Source of the DNA: Paraniabella defluvii | Lineage (GTDB): Bacteria; Bacteroidota; Bacteroidia; Chitinophagales; Chitinophagaceae | Direction of reading: 5' to 3' | DNA: 64,000 bases | NCBI GenBank assembly: GCA_019316985.1 | Contig: CP079215.1 | Coordinates: 1,302,001 to 1,366,000 of the forward strand | In this document: positions 52,719 through 63,325 of the stretch, piece by piece | Position numbering within the stretch: position 1 is the first letter of the stretch | How the letters are laid out: every line of letters begins with the position of its first letter | The notes under the pieces: model-generated | Told to the model about the DNA's origin: nothing | Database searches by the model: none | The model's input: only the letters and a program-made list of their open reading frames with translations | Position numbers and translations under genes: made by a program

Positions 52719-52727
52719 AAAGTAGAC
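52709..52727 (-). promoter_or_regulatory. Candidate operator 2, overlapping the -33 box
   Basis: GTCCAC-N7-GTAGAC on the plus strand, with arms inverted apart from one mismatch, same spacing as operator 1. The TTTG -33 box lies inside it, which would suit a repressor. Confidence 0.5.
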
Positions 52728-52744
52728 TTATTTAGAAAATTTTT

Positions 52745-54271
52745 TTATAGAAACAGGGCCTTGCCAATAGTAATAAGGCTCATTATAATAACCAGTACAC
52801 CTACTACAAAAAACATCTTCCGCACGGGTAATCGTGAAGTAAGCATGGCTGAGAAAGGAGCCGTAACGATGCCGCCAATCAATAAGCCGGCAACAATATT
52901 CCAATGGTGAATACCAATAGTGAAAATGAAGGTAACTGCAGAGGTAACAGTAAGAATAAACTTAGCCACTGTGGAACTGCCTACCACATAGCGGGGCGTT
53001 CTGCCGTTTTTAATAAAGGTTCCTGTAACCAAAGGCCCCAGCCGCCGCCGCCGAAAGAATCAATAAAGCCCCCTACCAACCCTAATAAGGGGATATTGGT
53101 TTTCTTCTTCTCTATCTTACGCTCCTTACTTTTAAATACATTCATTAAGATACGTACACCCAGGTACAAAGTATAGGCAGCAATAAATGGCTTGGTGATA
53201 GCAGCGTATTTTTCGCCCACATAAGTAAGCAAAAGCGCTCCTATAATTGCTCCTATGATTGCAGGTAATGCCAGCGCTTTGATGAGCTTTTTATTTACGT
53301 TGCCTAATTTAAAATGGCTAATGCTGCCTGCTGCAGTAGTGAAAGACTCCGCAGAATGTATACTGGCACTTACCACTGGCGGAGGTACGTTCAACATAAG
53401 CAGGATAGTGGTACAAATCACACCATACCCCATACCCATAGAGCCTGCCACTATTTCTGCCAAAAAGCCTGTGAGCAACATCCAGTAAAATAAATGATGA
53501 TCCTTATTTAATGCCTGTAAGATATCGTCTACCAGGTCAAATGCATAAAGTGCATAAATGCTTAAGCCTACCAGCAAAACAATACCCAATATAATCAGGT
53601 ACCAATTGGTACTTTTCTGGGCTTTTGCTACCACTTCGGCCGACTCTACTATTTCAGCCGCGGCCTCTGTTTCTGATTCAAGCGCTTTTAAAGCTTCATC
53701 CGGGTTTTCAACCAACGAGCGGTAACGCTGTTAAGCACTTTTACCTTGTGATCGAAATCGCCTGATAGCTTATTACGCAGGGCCTGCATATTGTCGAGCA
53801 CACCATCAATTTCGTCCGGAATAGCTTCATTCAGCGTTTCCTTTAAGCGCTTTGCTATGGTAGGGGATTGCCATTAGTTGAAATAGCTATTTTAAGATTG
53901 CCTTTTTTACCACCGAACCCAGGTAGAAATCACAAAGCTCCGGCTTATCGGCAACATTCACCAGTTTCTCGCAGGCTATGGTATCTTCTCTAACCTGTTG
54001 TGCCACCTTTATGTCATTTACAGCAGCAATAACCAGGTCGGCGGCTTCTATATCTGCCTTTTGGTAAGCCCGCTCCTCGAGTGTTACTGTATCATAAGTT
54101 GCTACAAATTCACGGACAGCGTCGCTTATTTGTATGGCCACAAGCTTAATTTGCGTTGCCGGAGCATTTTTTACCACAGCCTGCAGTTTTTCAAGTCCGA
54201 TGTTACCGCCGCCAATAATAAGTAGCTTTAGCTGCTCCAGCTTTAAAAAACCGGGAACAGATTATTTCCAT
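52745..54271 (-). CDS. Siroheme-synthase domain fused to TSUP (TauE/SafE) exporter
   Basis: About 508 residues, breaks near 54266, 53905, 53870, 53730 and 53020, each curable by one base. N-terminal part: precorrin-2 dehydrogenase (LLIIGGGNIGLEKLQAVVKN, ADIEAADLVIAAVND, LVNVADKPELCDFYLGSVVK, FTSTNGKSPT-type motif ISTNGKSPTIAKRLK). After an acidic linker (ALESETEAAAEIVESAE) come about eight membrane helices of the TSUP family (GSMGMGYGVICTT, GGFIDSFGGGGWGPL). Siroheme for the hemoprotein and sulfite or sulfonate handling in one protein. Confidence 0.8.
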
Positions 54272-54452
54272 TATCAGCTTTGTTATTTGTATGTGCGGAC
54301 TCGCTCAAGTATGTAGATTGTACGATATAAGTTGTACTATGTACGAATTAAAACTGATCAGCTATATTCTGCAAAACCGGAGTGCGACGCCCGCCTGTAC
54401 CAATCGGGCAGGCAAGAGAGACCATAGTAGCACCCAGGCCGGGACAATAAAA

Positions 54453-55296
54453 TTATTTATCCTTTTTAGTAGTTTTTAAAATTTTGCTGACAGAATCTTT
54501 ATGCGAAAAACTGTCTTTATCAGCTACTTCGCTTTGATTATATACTAAAGAGTTAGCGGGCACGCTGAAAGTAACCCAGGCGTTGCCCCAATAACGCAAT
54601 CCCGTCCAACTGTAATATCACCCAAAATAGTAGCTCCTGAATAGATAATCACATTATCTTCAATAGTAGGATGCCTTTTGGCTTTCTTTTTGTTTTTGCG
54701 GAGTTCAAGGCGCCGATCGTCACGCCCTGGTATATTCTCACATCATTCCCGATCACAGAGGTTTCCCTATCACTACACCCGTACCGTGATCTATAAAAAA
54801 ATTCTTACCTATAGTAGCGTAAGGATGAATATCTATGCCGGTTTTACTATGAGCGTATTCGGCAAAAATCCTGGGCAGCCCCGTATCCCTTGCTTCCGTA
54901 GCTGGTTTGAAATACGGTATACCGCAATAGCATAAAAGCCGGGGTATGTTTGGAGTATCTGGCTCACGTTATACGCAGCCGGATCGTTGGCTACAAATGC
55001 GGCTGCATCTTCCTGCAGGGTAGCATATATGTCTGGTAATGCCGCAAAAAAACTTCAACAGCATTCTGGGATTTAGCGCCATCGTTGAGTACATCATATA
55101 TCAATGTGGCCAGATGACTTTGCAGTGAATAAAAACCTTTTTCCAAATCGCTTTCCTTTTGGTTTACACCTGTTTTAGGTATGAACAAAAAGCGGAAAAT
55201 GTCATCAATAAACTGATGTGCCAGGTCTTTATCCGGAAGGTTGCCTAATTTGGCATTATTCTGTAAAAGAAGTTTTATAAAATTCTTGCTGCTCAT
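54453..55296 (-). CDS. cysE: Serine O-acetyltransferase
   Basis: About 280 residues, breaks near 55045, 54905, 54760, 54690 and 54590. EpsC/CysE type: helical N-terminal domain, [20 protein letters not shown], then the left-handed hexapeptide repeats with catalytic HP and His ([40 protein letters not shown]) and a C-terminal [16 protein letters not shown]. It makes O-acetylserine, the carbon acceptor for sulfide. Natural stop 54453-54455; start [11 protein letters not shown] at 55296. Confidence 0.88.
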
Positions 55297-55385
55297 TGTT
55301 AAAAAGTTGAAAGATTGAAAAGTTGAAACATTACCGGGAATAGTTTTACTCTTTTTACTTGTAAACATATCAACTTTTAATCATA

Positions 55386-57038
55386 CTACAGAATCCATTT
55401 GCGGTGAGAAAAATCGCCAAATGTTTCGTTTTCTTTTTTTCCCTGGTATAAATACCAAATAATTCATCAAGTGTTGTAAGAATCTGCTCTTCGTTCAAAC
55501 TTTCCTTATATTTTGTATTAAGACGCTGCCCCAGCCTGTCGCCGCCAATGTGTAAATTGTACTTACCGTAAGCAGTTCCTACAAAGCCGATCTCTGCGTT
55601 TGGAGAACGGCCGCAACCGTTCGGACAACCAGTCATACGCATCACAATATTATCGTTATGCATGCTGTGTTTTTCCAGTATCGGTTCCAGCTTAGAGATC
55701 AATGTGGGCAGGTAACGTTGTCCCTCAGCCAATGCCAGCGGGCAGGTATTAAAGGCCACACATGCAATCGCGTTCTTTCTTAAAGCTCCCGCATTGTCAG
55801 TATGCGCAATAATGCCGTACTCATTCAGCAACACTTCAATAGCTGCTTTATCTTTCTGGCTGATATCTGTAAGAATTACATTTTGATTGGCTGTAAACCT
55901 GAAATTACATTTTCCTAATTCGGCTATTTTAAACAGGCATGTTTTAAGGTCAACTCCTTCCCCATCAATACGCGGCCGTTTTCAACAAATACCGTATAGT
56001 GCCATTTTTATCAGCGCTTTGAGTCCATCCATAACGGTCTATCCTTTCGGTAAAAGTGTAAGGACGGGCAGGCTCTAGCTTAAAGCCACAACGCTTTTCA
56101 ATTTCTTCCCGATATTTATCAACGCCCAGTTTGTCAATCGTATATTTCAAACGCGACAGCTTCCTGTCTGCACGGTTCCCAAAATCACGTTGTACAGTAA
56201 TGGTTTCGTACACCGCTTTGAGGATCTTTTCTTCATCATTTTCAACAAATCCCAGTACTGTAGCCAATCTGGCATAAGTATTGGCATTACCGTGAGTGGT
56301 TCCTAACCCGCCGCCGGCAGCCAGGTTGAAGCCTACCAGCTTATCATTTTCGATAATTGCGATCAGCGCTATATCATTGATGAATACGTCTACATCATTA
56401 TTGGGAGGAACCGCTATGCCGATCTTCAGCTTACGGGGCAGATACCGGTCTTTATACAAAGGATCTTCTTCTGTTTTCTCTCCTATTTTTCTTTATCGAT
56501 CCAGATCTCGTACCAGGCCTGTGTTTTAGGCTTAGCCATTTCGCTGATCTTAGATGCAAATTGAAACACTTCGTCATGTACCGGCGATTCCCTGGATTAG
56601 AAGTGCAGCATACATTGCGGTTTACGTCTCCGCAAGTCGCTATAGAATCAAGTCCCGCCAGGTTAAACGACTGCATGGTGGGCTTAATATGCGACTTTAA
56701 TATCCCATGTAATTGCACCGTCTGCCGGGTAGTTATTTTAATGGTTCCGGTAGAATGCTCACCGGCTACATGATGCATGGCCACCCATTGCTCCGGCTTT
56801 AAAAAACCTCCGGGCAACCTCAGCCGCAGCATAAAGGAATATAACCACTCCAGCTTCTTGGCACTACGCTCTTCACGCCGGTCGCGGTCGTCCTGCTGGT
56901 ACATACCATGGAACTTGATCAGATTGGTATCATCTTCCCGTACGGCTCCTGTATAGCTATCCAACAGGCTTTCCTTTAAAGTACCCGTAAACCGTTACTG
57001 GCAATTTTTTTTTTTTCTACTGGTGATTGTTCGCTCAT
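55386..57038 (-). CDS. cysI: Assimilatory sulfite reductase hemoprotein
   Basis: About 550 residues, breaks near 57000, 56590, 56470, 55985 and 55435. NIR/SIR ferredoxin-like domains flank the siroheme-[4Fe-4S] site: GTIKITTRQTVQLHGI and NVCCTSNP in the first half, then CVAFNTCPLALAEGQRYL and MRMTGCPNGCGRSPNAEIGF (Cys-x5-Cys, Cys-x3-Cys) in the second. The corrected ending is FGDFSHRKWIL. With CysJ it reduces sulfite to sulfide. Confidence 0.93.
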
Positions 57039-57061
57039 CCTTCAATATTCGTTAATAGTTA

Positions 57062-57079
57062 ATGGTTCATGATTCATAG
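57062..57079. repeat. 18-nt intergenic repeat, copy 1
   Basis: Identical to 63273-63290 (starts ATGGTTCATG, ends TTCATAG). Lies between cysI and cysJ; a nearby CTATGAA at 57100 could pair with its TTCATAG end. Confidence 0.6.
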
Positions 57080-57125
57080 TCTAATCTGTTTTATCAGTCT
57101 ATGAACTATCATCTATGATCTGTAC

Positions 57126-58835
57126 TTAATAAACATCCTTCTCCCAACGTCCTTCTTCTACTAATTGGTGCAGGTACTTTTCGGCTTCTTCTTCTGTTTT
57201 ATTACCATGCTCCTTAAAAATCTCTACCAGCATTTTTTCTACATCCTTACTGGTTGGTTCCGTTTTCCGCTGATGTACATATAAGCGCCATTGCTGATCC
57301 AGTCGTATAATTCTGCGCCTCTTTGCTTCATACGATGCTGCACATAGATCTTTTCTTTCTGATCGCGCGAAAAGGCCACATCCAGATTGGTCAATACGCC
57401 GGTTTGCAGGTAGTCCTGCAATTCTGTCTGATACAAAAAGTCGGTAACAAAATGCTGCTCGCCAAAGAACAGCCAGTTGCGGCCTTCGGCGCCCTGGGCA
57501 TCTCTTTCGGCTATAAAAGAACGGAAAGGAGCAATGCCGGTTCCTGGCCCGATCATGATAACGTCCTTATCATTAGCCGGAAGCCTGAAATGCTTTTGCT
57601 TCTGTATAAAGAATTCGAATTCGGTACCTGCAGGATGCGTAGAGAAGAACTCGCTGCTTACTCCCGTGCGTTTATCGTCTTCTACATAGTACTCATCCTT
57701 ACTAACGGTGATATGTATTTCGCCCAACCCATGGCTTGCAGGTGCGGAAGAAATAGAAGAAGAGCCGTGGCGCCTGCGGCGTTAACACTTTAATTACTTC
57801 TTCAAAAGCCGCAGCAGCCTTTATAGGATATTTCTTCAACAGGTCGGGCAAACTTAATCTTAACTCCTCCGGGATATCATATCCTGTTATAGCCGCGTAC
57901 TGCTTTATAGTAGACTTAAGAGGATATAATATATTCAGGTGCTTCTTCAAAAGTTCCCGTACCGGCGCCTTCACCTTGGCGGTTTGTATTTCCAGGTCAG
58001 GATTGGTCCCTGTTAATGCAATAATCTCCTCAACTACTGCATCACTGTTCGGCGGGATTATACCCAGTGCATCACCCGGCAAATAGTCCAGGTCTTCATC
58101 GGTACTGATCTCTACATGATAGGTTTCCTTATTGCTGCCTCTGTCATTCAAATTGATATTGGTTACGATGATACCGTTATAATGTTTCTTACCGGCGGGC
58201 TTTTTTTCCTCGGCAGCAGCGGCAGCTGTGATGGCCGGAACGCTTCCAACATTGGTAAGCAAGGCGGTGGCTACATTATCGATCCAATGCAACGCATCTT
58301 CTTCATAATCGACATCGCATTTTTTAACGGTAAAGTGCGATGCGCCCCAGTGCTTCCAGCCTTGCATCGATATCTTCGCCTGTTTTACAAAACTGCGCAT
58401 AAGATGTATCTCCAAGAGCCAGTACGCCGAATTTCATTTTTTAAGGTCGACCTGCGTTTCGTGTAATTGCTCGTAAAACTTCTTAGCCAGTATCGGAGGC
58501 TCTCCCTCTCCCTGGGTACTGATCACTACAAAGAAATATTCTTCTTTAGCCAGATCGGTAAACCGATATTGATCGAGGCCTGCTAGTTTTACCCCGATGC
58601 CTTTTTTTCTTGGCAATACCCGCTAACTGGGTCGCTAACTTTTTGGCATTACCTGTTTCTGTACCATATACCAGCGTAATTTTACGGTTAATAGGTGCAG
58701 GAGCCCCGATGCCGGAACCGTTCCCTGTAATGCACCGGCTTGCCCGGCTATGTAGCCGTTCAGCCAGATTAATTCCTCCCTGGAAAGTGTAGAAGTAAAT
58801 TCTTTAATCTTCTGCAGTTTATCTTCAGATAACAT
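57126..58835 (-). CDS. cysJ: NADPH-sulfite reductase flavoprotein
   Basis: About 570 residues, breaks near 58725, 58605, 58440, 58345, 57780 and 57250. Order: short N-terminal helix, flavodoxin domain (LVYGTETGNAKKLATQLA, VISTQGEGEPP, GVLALGDTSYAQFC), FAD-binding domain (YHVEISTDEDLDYLPGDALG, TGYDIPEEL), and NADPH domain (MIGPGTGIAPFRSFIAER, WLFFGEQH, YMYISGK) ending GRWEKDVY. It passes electrons from NADPH to the hemoprotein. Start 58835. Confidence 0.93.
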
Positions 58836-58849
58836 GCTTTATTGGTTTA

Positions 58850-59704
58850 TTAAGTTCGTTGATGTTTTATTCCCTGGCCTGCCGGTACAAAATATTGTTC
58901 GTTGTGCTCGCTATTTTTCAGCCATTTAAACTGCTGATGCAGCGCTACAACTTTACCAATGATTACCAACGAAGGAGAGACAAATCTTTTGCCGGCCATT
59001 TCCTTATTATAATCATAAATGTTACATTCATGCACCCGCTGATAACAGGTGGTGGCCTGTTCTGCTACTGCCACATGCACATCCTTCTGCACCCCGAATT
59101 GTATTAGTTTTTCAACAACATTTCCGAGCGTCCCCGATGACATATAAAAGACCAGCGTGTCATTGGTACGCGCCAGTTCCTTCCAATGCTCGTCCGTTAC
59201 AATATCAGATTTATAATAAGTTAAAAACCTTACCGAAGTGGCATAGCCGCGTGCCGTTAAAGGAATGCCAGCGTAGGCTGCAGCTCCAAGTGAAGCGGTG
59301 ATTCCCGGTATAATTTCGTAAGGAATTTTATTGGCGATCAATACCTGGAGCTCGTCTAATACGTTGGAAAAGATAGAAACATCTCCTCCTTTTAAACGAA
59401 CCACCCGTTTACCTTTCAGCGCATAATCAACGATTAATTCATTGATCACTTGCTGAGGTGTTGAAATATTATTGCGGCATTCTTTACCCACCCTTACTAT
59501 TTCGGCACCGGCGGGTACATATCTGTGTAATATTACTTCGCTTACCAGCCGGTCTATTAAAACCACTTCTGCTTCGCGCAGGGCATTGGCCGCTTTCACC
59601 GTAATTAAATCAGGGTCTCCGGGACCAGCGGCAGCCAGCACTACAGAGCCCATACCTTGTTGCGGCGGGTTTAAGTGGCTTGTTGTATGATGCGATAAGA
59701 TCAT
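58850..59704 (-). CDS. cobA: Uroporphyrinogen-III C-methyltransferase
   Basis: Intact, 284 residues. SUMT landmarks: VVLAAAGPGDPDLITVKAAN, VVLIDRLVSEVIL, VVRLKGGDVSIFS, IIPGITASLGAAAYAGIPLT. It makes precorrin-2 from uroporphyrinogen III using S-adenosylmethionine, the first committed step to siroheme, which the fused dehydrogenase downstream would continue. Tightly spaced within the cluster (10 bp from cysN, 14 bp from cysJ). Confidence 0.95.
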   Translation of the reverse strand: MILSHHTTSHLNPPQQGMGSVVLAAAGPGDPDLITVKAANALREAEVVLIDRLVSEVILHRYVPAGAEIVRVGKECRNNISTPQQVINELIVDYALKGKRVVRLKGGDVSIFSNVLDELQVLIANKIPYEIIPGITASLGAAAYAGIPLTARGYATSVRFLTYYKSDIVTDEHWKELARTNDTLVFYMSSGTLGNVVEKLIQFGVQKDVHVAVAEQATTCYQRVHECNIYDYNKEMAGKRFVSPSLVIIGKVVALHQQFKWLKNSEHNEQYFVPAGQGIKHQRT

Positions 59705-59714
59705 TGATTTATTT

Positions 59715-60955
59715 TTAAGACAGCAGAACGGCTGCTACAGTGCTATTACTGGTTTCATCCACCAATATGGCATTACCATAATCGCTGATCTTATCAAACG
59801 GATCATATACCAACGGTTGTGCTGTTTTTATTTTAGCTTTTACCACTTCATTCAGCTTCACATTATCAGTAACCTCTGTATGCTCCAAAGTATTTACGTC
59901 CAGTTTATACTCAATTTCTCTTATAACAGTGCGTAGTAAACGCCCTTTATGCTGCAGGAAATATTTGTTGCCCTGTACCAGAGGTTTGTTATCCAGCCAG
60001 CAAAGTATTACTTCAATTTCGCTTTCGGTTTTGGGCTGGTTATCGCTACGCACAAATGTGTCGCCTCTGCTTACATCAATGTCATCAGCCAGGTGCAATA
60101 CCACTGCCTGCGGTGCAAAAGCTTCTTCCACTTCTTCTCCTGCTATCTCAATTTTTGAAAGCGTTGTTTCAATGCCTGCGGGAAGTACGGTGATCTTATC
60201 TCCTTTTTATAAACACCGCTTACGATCTGGCCGGCATATCCCCTGTAATCGTGTAATTCTTTTGTTTGAGGACGTATTACATATTGTACCTGGAAGCGGG
60301 GATCCGAATGATTGATATCTTCTGACACCTCTACTTCTTCAAGGAACTGCAATAGAGGCTGCCCCGTAAACCAGCTCATATTAGCCGAAGGCGCTACAAT
60401 ATTGTCGCCATGCAAAGCAGCAATAGGTATATAGGTAACATTGGTTAAACCCAGCTGAGTCGCTACTTTTTCATAGTCCGCTTTAATTTCATTGTAGCGC
60501 GATTCCGAGAAATCAACCAGGTCCATTTTATTGATCGCCACCACTACATGCGGCATTTTCAATAAAGAAGCAATGATAGAATGACGACGGGTTTGCTCAA
60601 TAACACCCGCACGCGCATCTATGAGAATAATGATCAGGCTGGAGTTGGACGCCCCGGTGATCATATTACGCGTGTACTGCACATGCCCGGGAGCATCGGC
60701 AATAATAAACTTCCTTTTAGGTGTATTAAAATAGCGATACGCTACATCGATAGTAATCCCCTGTTCTCTTTCTGCACGTAAGCCATCTGTCAATAACGCC
60801 AGGTCTATACCATCGGCATTTTTGTTTTTAGATTGCTTTTCCAAAGCCTCCAGCTGATCTACCAGGATGCTTTTGCTATCGTATAATAAGCGGCCTATTA
60901 ACGTGCTTTTACCATCGTCTACACTGCCTGCGGTTATAAATCTGAGAATGTCCAT
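59715..60955 (-). CDS. cysN: Sulfate adenylyltransferase subunit 1 (GTPase)
   Basis: About 413 residues, one break near 60135. EF-Tu-like GTPase: [15 protein letters not shown] (P-loop), [25 protein letters not shown] (NKxD). C-terminal beta-barrel domains end [17 protein letters not shown] hydrolysis drives formation of APS by CysD. No APS-kinase (CysC) domain is attached. Confidence 0.94.
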
Positions 60956-60960
60956 TTTAA

Positions 60961-60998
60961 GTTGATATGTTTATAAGTTGAAAGGTTAACAGGGTCAC
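60961..60998. repeat. Left repeat flanking four-helix-bundle gene
   Basis: Contains GTTGATATGTTTATAAGTTG and AAAGGTTAACAGGG; similar words recur inverted at 61465-61500 and direct at 61371-61400. Imperfect. Confidence 0.4.
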
Positions 60999-61038
60999 TT
61001 CTCTTTTGACTTTCGTTCAAGATAGTAGATGTACCCAT

Positions 61039-61365
61039 TTAATACTTTTCAACATCTGTAATTTTATTTCGAAATAATTGCATTTGCTCTTCTGAAATAA
61101 AGTCTTCGTTTAATGCATCAATCAAATGATTTAACGTTTCACTTAAAGAGCCTCTTGCTATAACACAAAACCGGATACGATCGGAAGGTTTGTCTGCCAT
61201 GGCCTTCTGAGATTTGAGTGCCGATTGATCTTGTACTACGTTTCAATTGATCAACCAATCGGTACTTTTCGTCGTCGGGGAAACTTTTTACAAGAATAGA
61301 AACTTCTTTTTTAATACTCTTGCCTTCTTCCAGACTTCTAAATCTTCAAAACTCTGATAAGACAT
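61039..61365 (-). CDS. Four-helix-bundle (23S rRNA-IVS-type) protein, frameshifted
   Basis: About 110 residues, several breaks, so no open frame is listed. Start MSYQSFEDLEVW, then KEVSILVKSFPDDEKYRLVD, SARSIGTQISEGHGRQ-type core, IARGSLSETLNHLIDALN, and an end QLFRNKITDVEKY. This matches the S23/four-helix-bundle family that occurs in 23S rRNA intervening sequences and as lone genes. It interrupts cysN-cysD. Function unknown. Confidence 0.75.
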
Positions 61366-61464
61366 TTTCTTTTAGTTTATAAGTTAACAAGTTTAAAGGT
61401 TCAAAAGGACTATTATCTGCTGATATAAACCAGTACACCTCTCCCTGTAACGGCTTTCCCTTAT

Positions 61465-61500
61465 TAACCTCTCAACCTTTCACCCTGTCAACTTATCAAC
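61465..61500. repeat. Right repeat flanking four-helix-bundle gene
   Basis: Reverse complement reads GTTGATAAGTTGACAGGGTG and AAAGGTTGAGAGG, resembling the left repeat in inverted orientation. Confidence 0.4.
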
Positions 61501-61504
61501 CACC

Positions 61505-62414
61505 CTAAAAATATCCTCCCTTCTTCCTGTCTTCCATCGCGGCTTCTGTAACACGGTCGTCAATACGGGTTTCACCACGTTCAGATATACGGGTGGCCAT
61601 TATTTCGTTTACCACTTCATCGAGTGTAGCAGCGCTGGATTCTACAGCTGCCGTACAGGTCATATCGCCCACGGTACGATAACGTACGCGCTTATTAACG
61701 ATCACATCACCCTCATCGATAGTAATGAAGTCGGAAACAGCAATCAGCTGGCCTTCATGTACCAATACATCCCTGTCGTGAGCAAAGTAAATAGAAGGTA
61801 GCTGTACCTTTTCTTTCTTGATATAGCTCCACACATCCAGCTCTGTCCAGTTACTGATGGGGAATACACGTACATTTTCACCTTTGTGAATACGGCCATT
61901 GTAGATATTCCACAGCTCAGGACGTTGGAGCTTGGGATCCCACTGGCCAAACTCATCGCGAACTGAAAAAATGCGCTCCTTGGCGCGGGCTTTTTCTTCG
62001 TCACGACGCGCACCACCGATACAGGCGTCAAACTTAAATTCTTCGATGGTATCTAAGAGGGTGTGCGTTTGTAACCAGTTACGGCTGGCAAATTTGCCTT
62101 TGGGTTCTGTCAGCTTTTTCTCTCGAATGGTATCTTCAACCTTACGTACAATTAATTCTGCGCCCAACTCTTTGGCCAGGTTATCGCGGTATTATTCAGG
62201 GCTTCAGGAAAATTATGCCCGGTATCAATATGTACTAAAGGAAAAGGAATTTTACCCGGTGCGAAGGCTTTTTGGCTAATTGAACCAGGGTAATGGAATC
62301 TTTACCGCCACTGAAAAGTAAGGCAGGTTTTTCGAACTGTGCAGCTACTTCGCGCATGATGAAGATACTCTCGGCTTCTAACTGCTCTAAATAGTCTAAT
62401 TCGTATTTGTTCAT
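61505..62414 (-). CDS. cysD: Sulfate adenylyltransferase subunit 2
   Basis: About 302 residues, breaks near 62270 and 62195. Start [22 protein letters not shown]-loop [33 protein letters not shown], then [40 protein letters not shown] and a C-terminal [16 protein letters not shown]. With CysN it makes adenylyl sulfate from sulfate and ATP. Separated from cysN by the four-helix-bundle insertion. Confidence 0.94.
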
Positions 62415-62562
62415 TTTTATTTTATTAGTCTCCCAGCTCCCATTTCAAAAAGAGAAAGGAAGACGACAATCGATTGTATGTTTGGATGAGCTTTAAACCG
62501 GACGATGAAGTGTGCAACGCAATTACGTTGATAGCGGCACCGCAGCCGGGCTCATGATTATT

Positions 62563-63256
62563 TTAGCTGTTAACATGAAGGCCGCATTCCTTATGCGACA
62601 CTTCCCACCACCACCTGCCCGCACGCGCATCTTCTCCCGGCTCAATGGCCCGGGTACAAGGTGCGCAGCCAATGCTGATAAACCCTTTATCGTGTAGCGG
62701 ATTGTAAGGAATATTATTTTCCTGATATATTCGATCATTTGTTCGTAAGTCCAGTGAATTAACGGATTGAACTTATATAACTGGCGGGATTCATCCCATT
62801 CCAGCATTTTCATTTCCTTCCTGTTATCAGACTGTTCGGCTCTTAAGCCGGTGATCCATACTTTAGCGCCCTGTAAAGCCCTGTTCAGGGGTTTCACCTT
62901 GCGGATAAAGCAGCATTGTTTGCGATTTTCAACAGATTCAAAAAGGCATTTACACCCTTTTCATTTACAAATTGCTCCACATCCGCAGCCTCGGGAAAAT
63001 ATACCTGGATATTGGTTTTGTAACGTGCATTGGTTTTTTCGAGCAGGTCGTAATGCTCGTAAAAAAGACGCCCGGTGTCGAGCGTAAATATCTTTACAGG
63101 CAGGTTATTACGGGCAATTACATGCGTAAGCACCTGGTCTTCCTGGCCTAATGAAGTCGAAAAAACAGTTTCTTGCGGAAACTGCTTCAACACTATTGCT
63201 ATGGCTTCTGCAAGAGAAGCGTTTTCGATATCTTGTATTTGTTGTTCTGTAAACAT
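62563..63256 (-). CDS. cysH: APS reductase (4Fe-4S type)
   Basis: About 230 residues, breaks near 62895 and 62720. Motifs: [33 protein letters not shown], the paired cysteines [16 protein letters not shown] and IGCAPCTRA (CC...CxxC, the [4Fe-4S] ligands), and a C-terminal KECGLHVNS with the catalytic Cys. The CC/CxxC set is characteristic of adenylyl-sulfate reductases, not PAPS reductases, and fits the lack of an APS kinase here. Stop 62563-62565. Confidence 0.93.
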
Positions 63257-63272
63257 TCGCGGTTCATTCTTT

Positions 63273-63307
63273 ATGGTTCATGATTCATAGCACCAGCCAT
63301 GAACCAT
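63273..63307. repeat. 10-bp inverted repeat; 18-nt intergenic repeat copy 2
   Basis: ATGGTTCATG (63273-63282) pairs with CATGAACCAT (63298-63307). The first 18 nt equal 57062-57079. In the gap between the peroxiredoxin and APS reductase genes. Confidence 0.65.
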
Positions 63308-63325
63308 GAACTATTTACCCATGAA

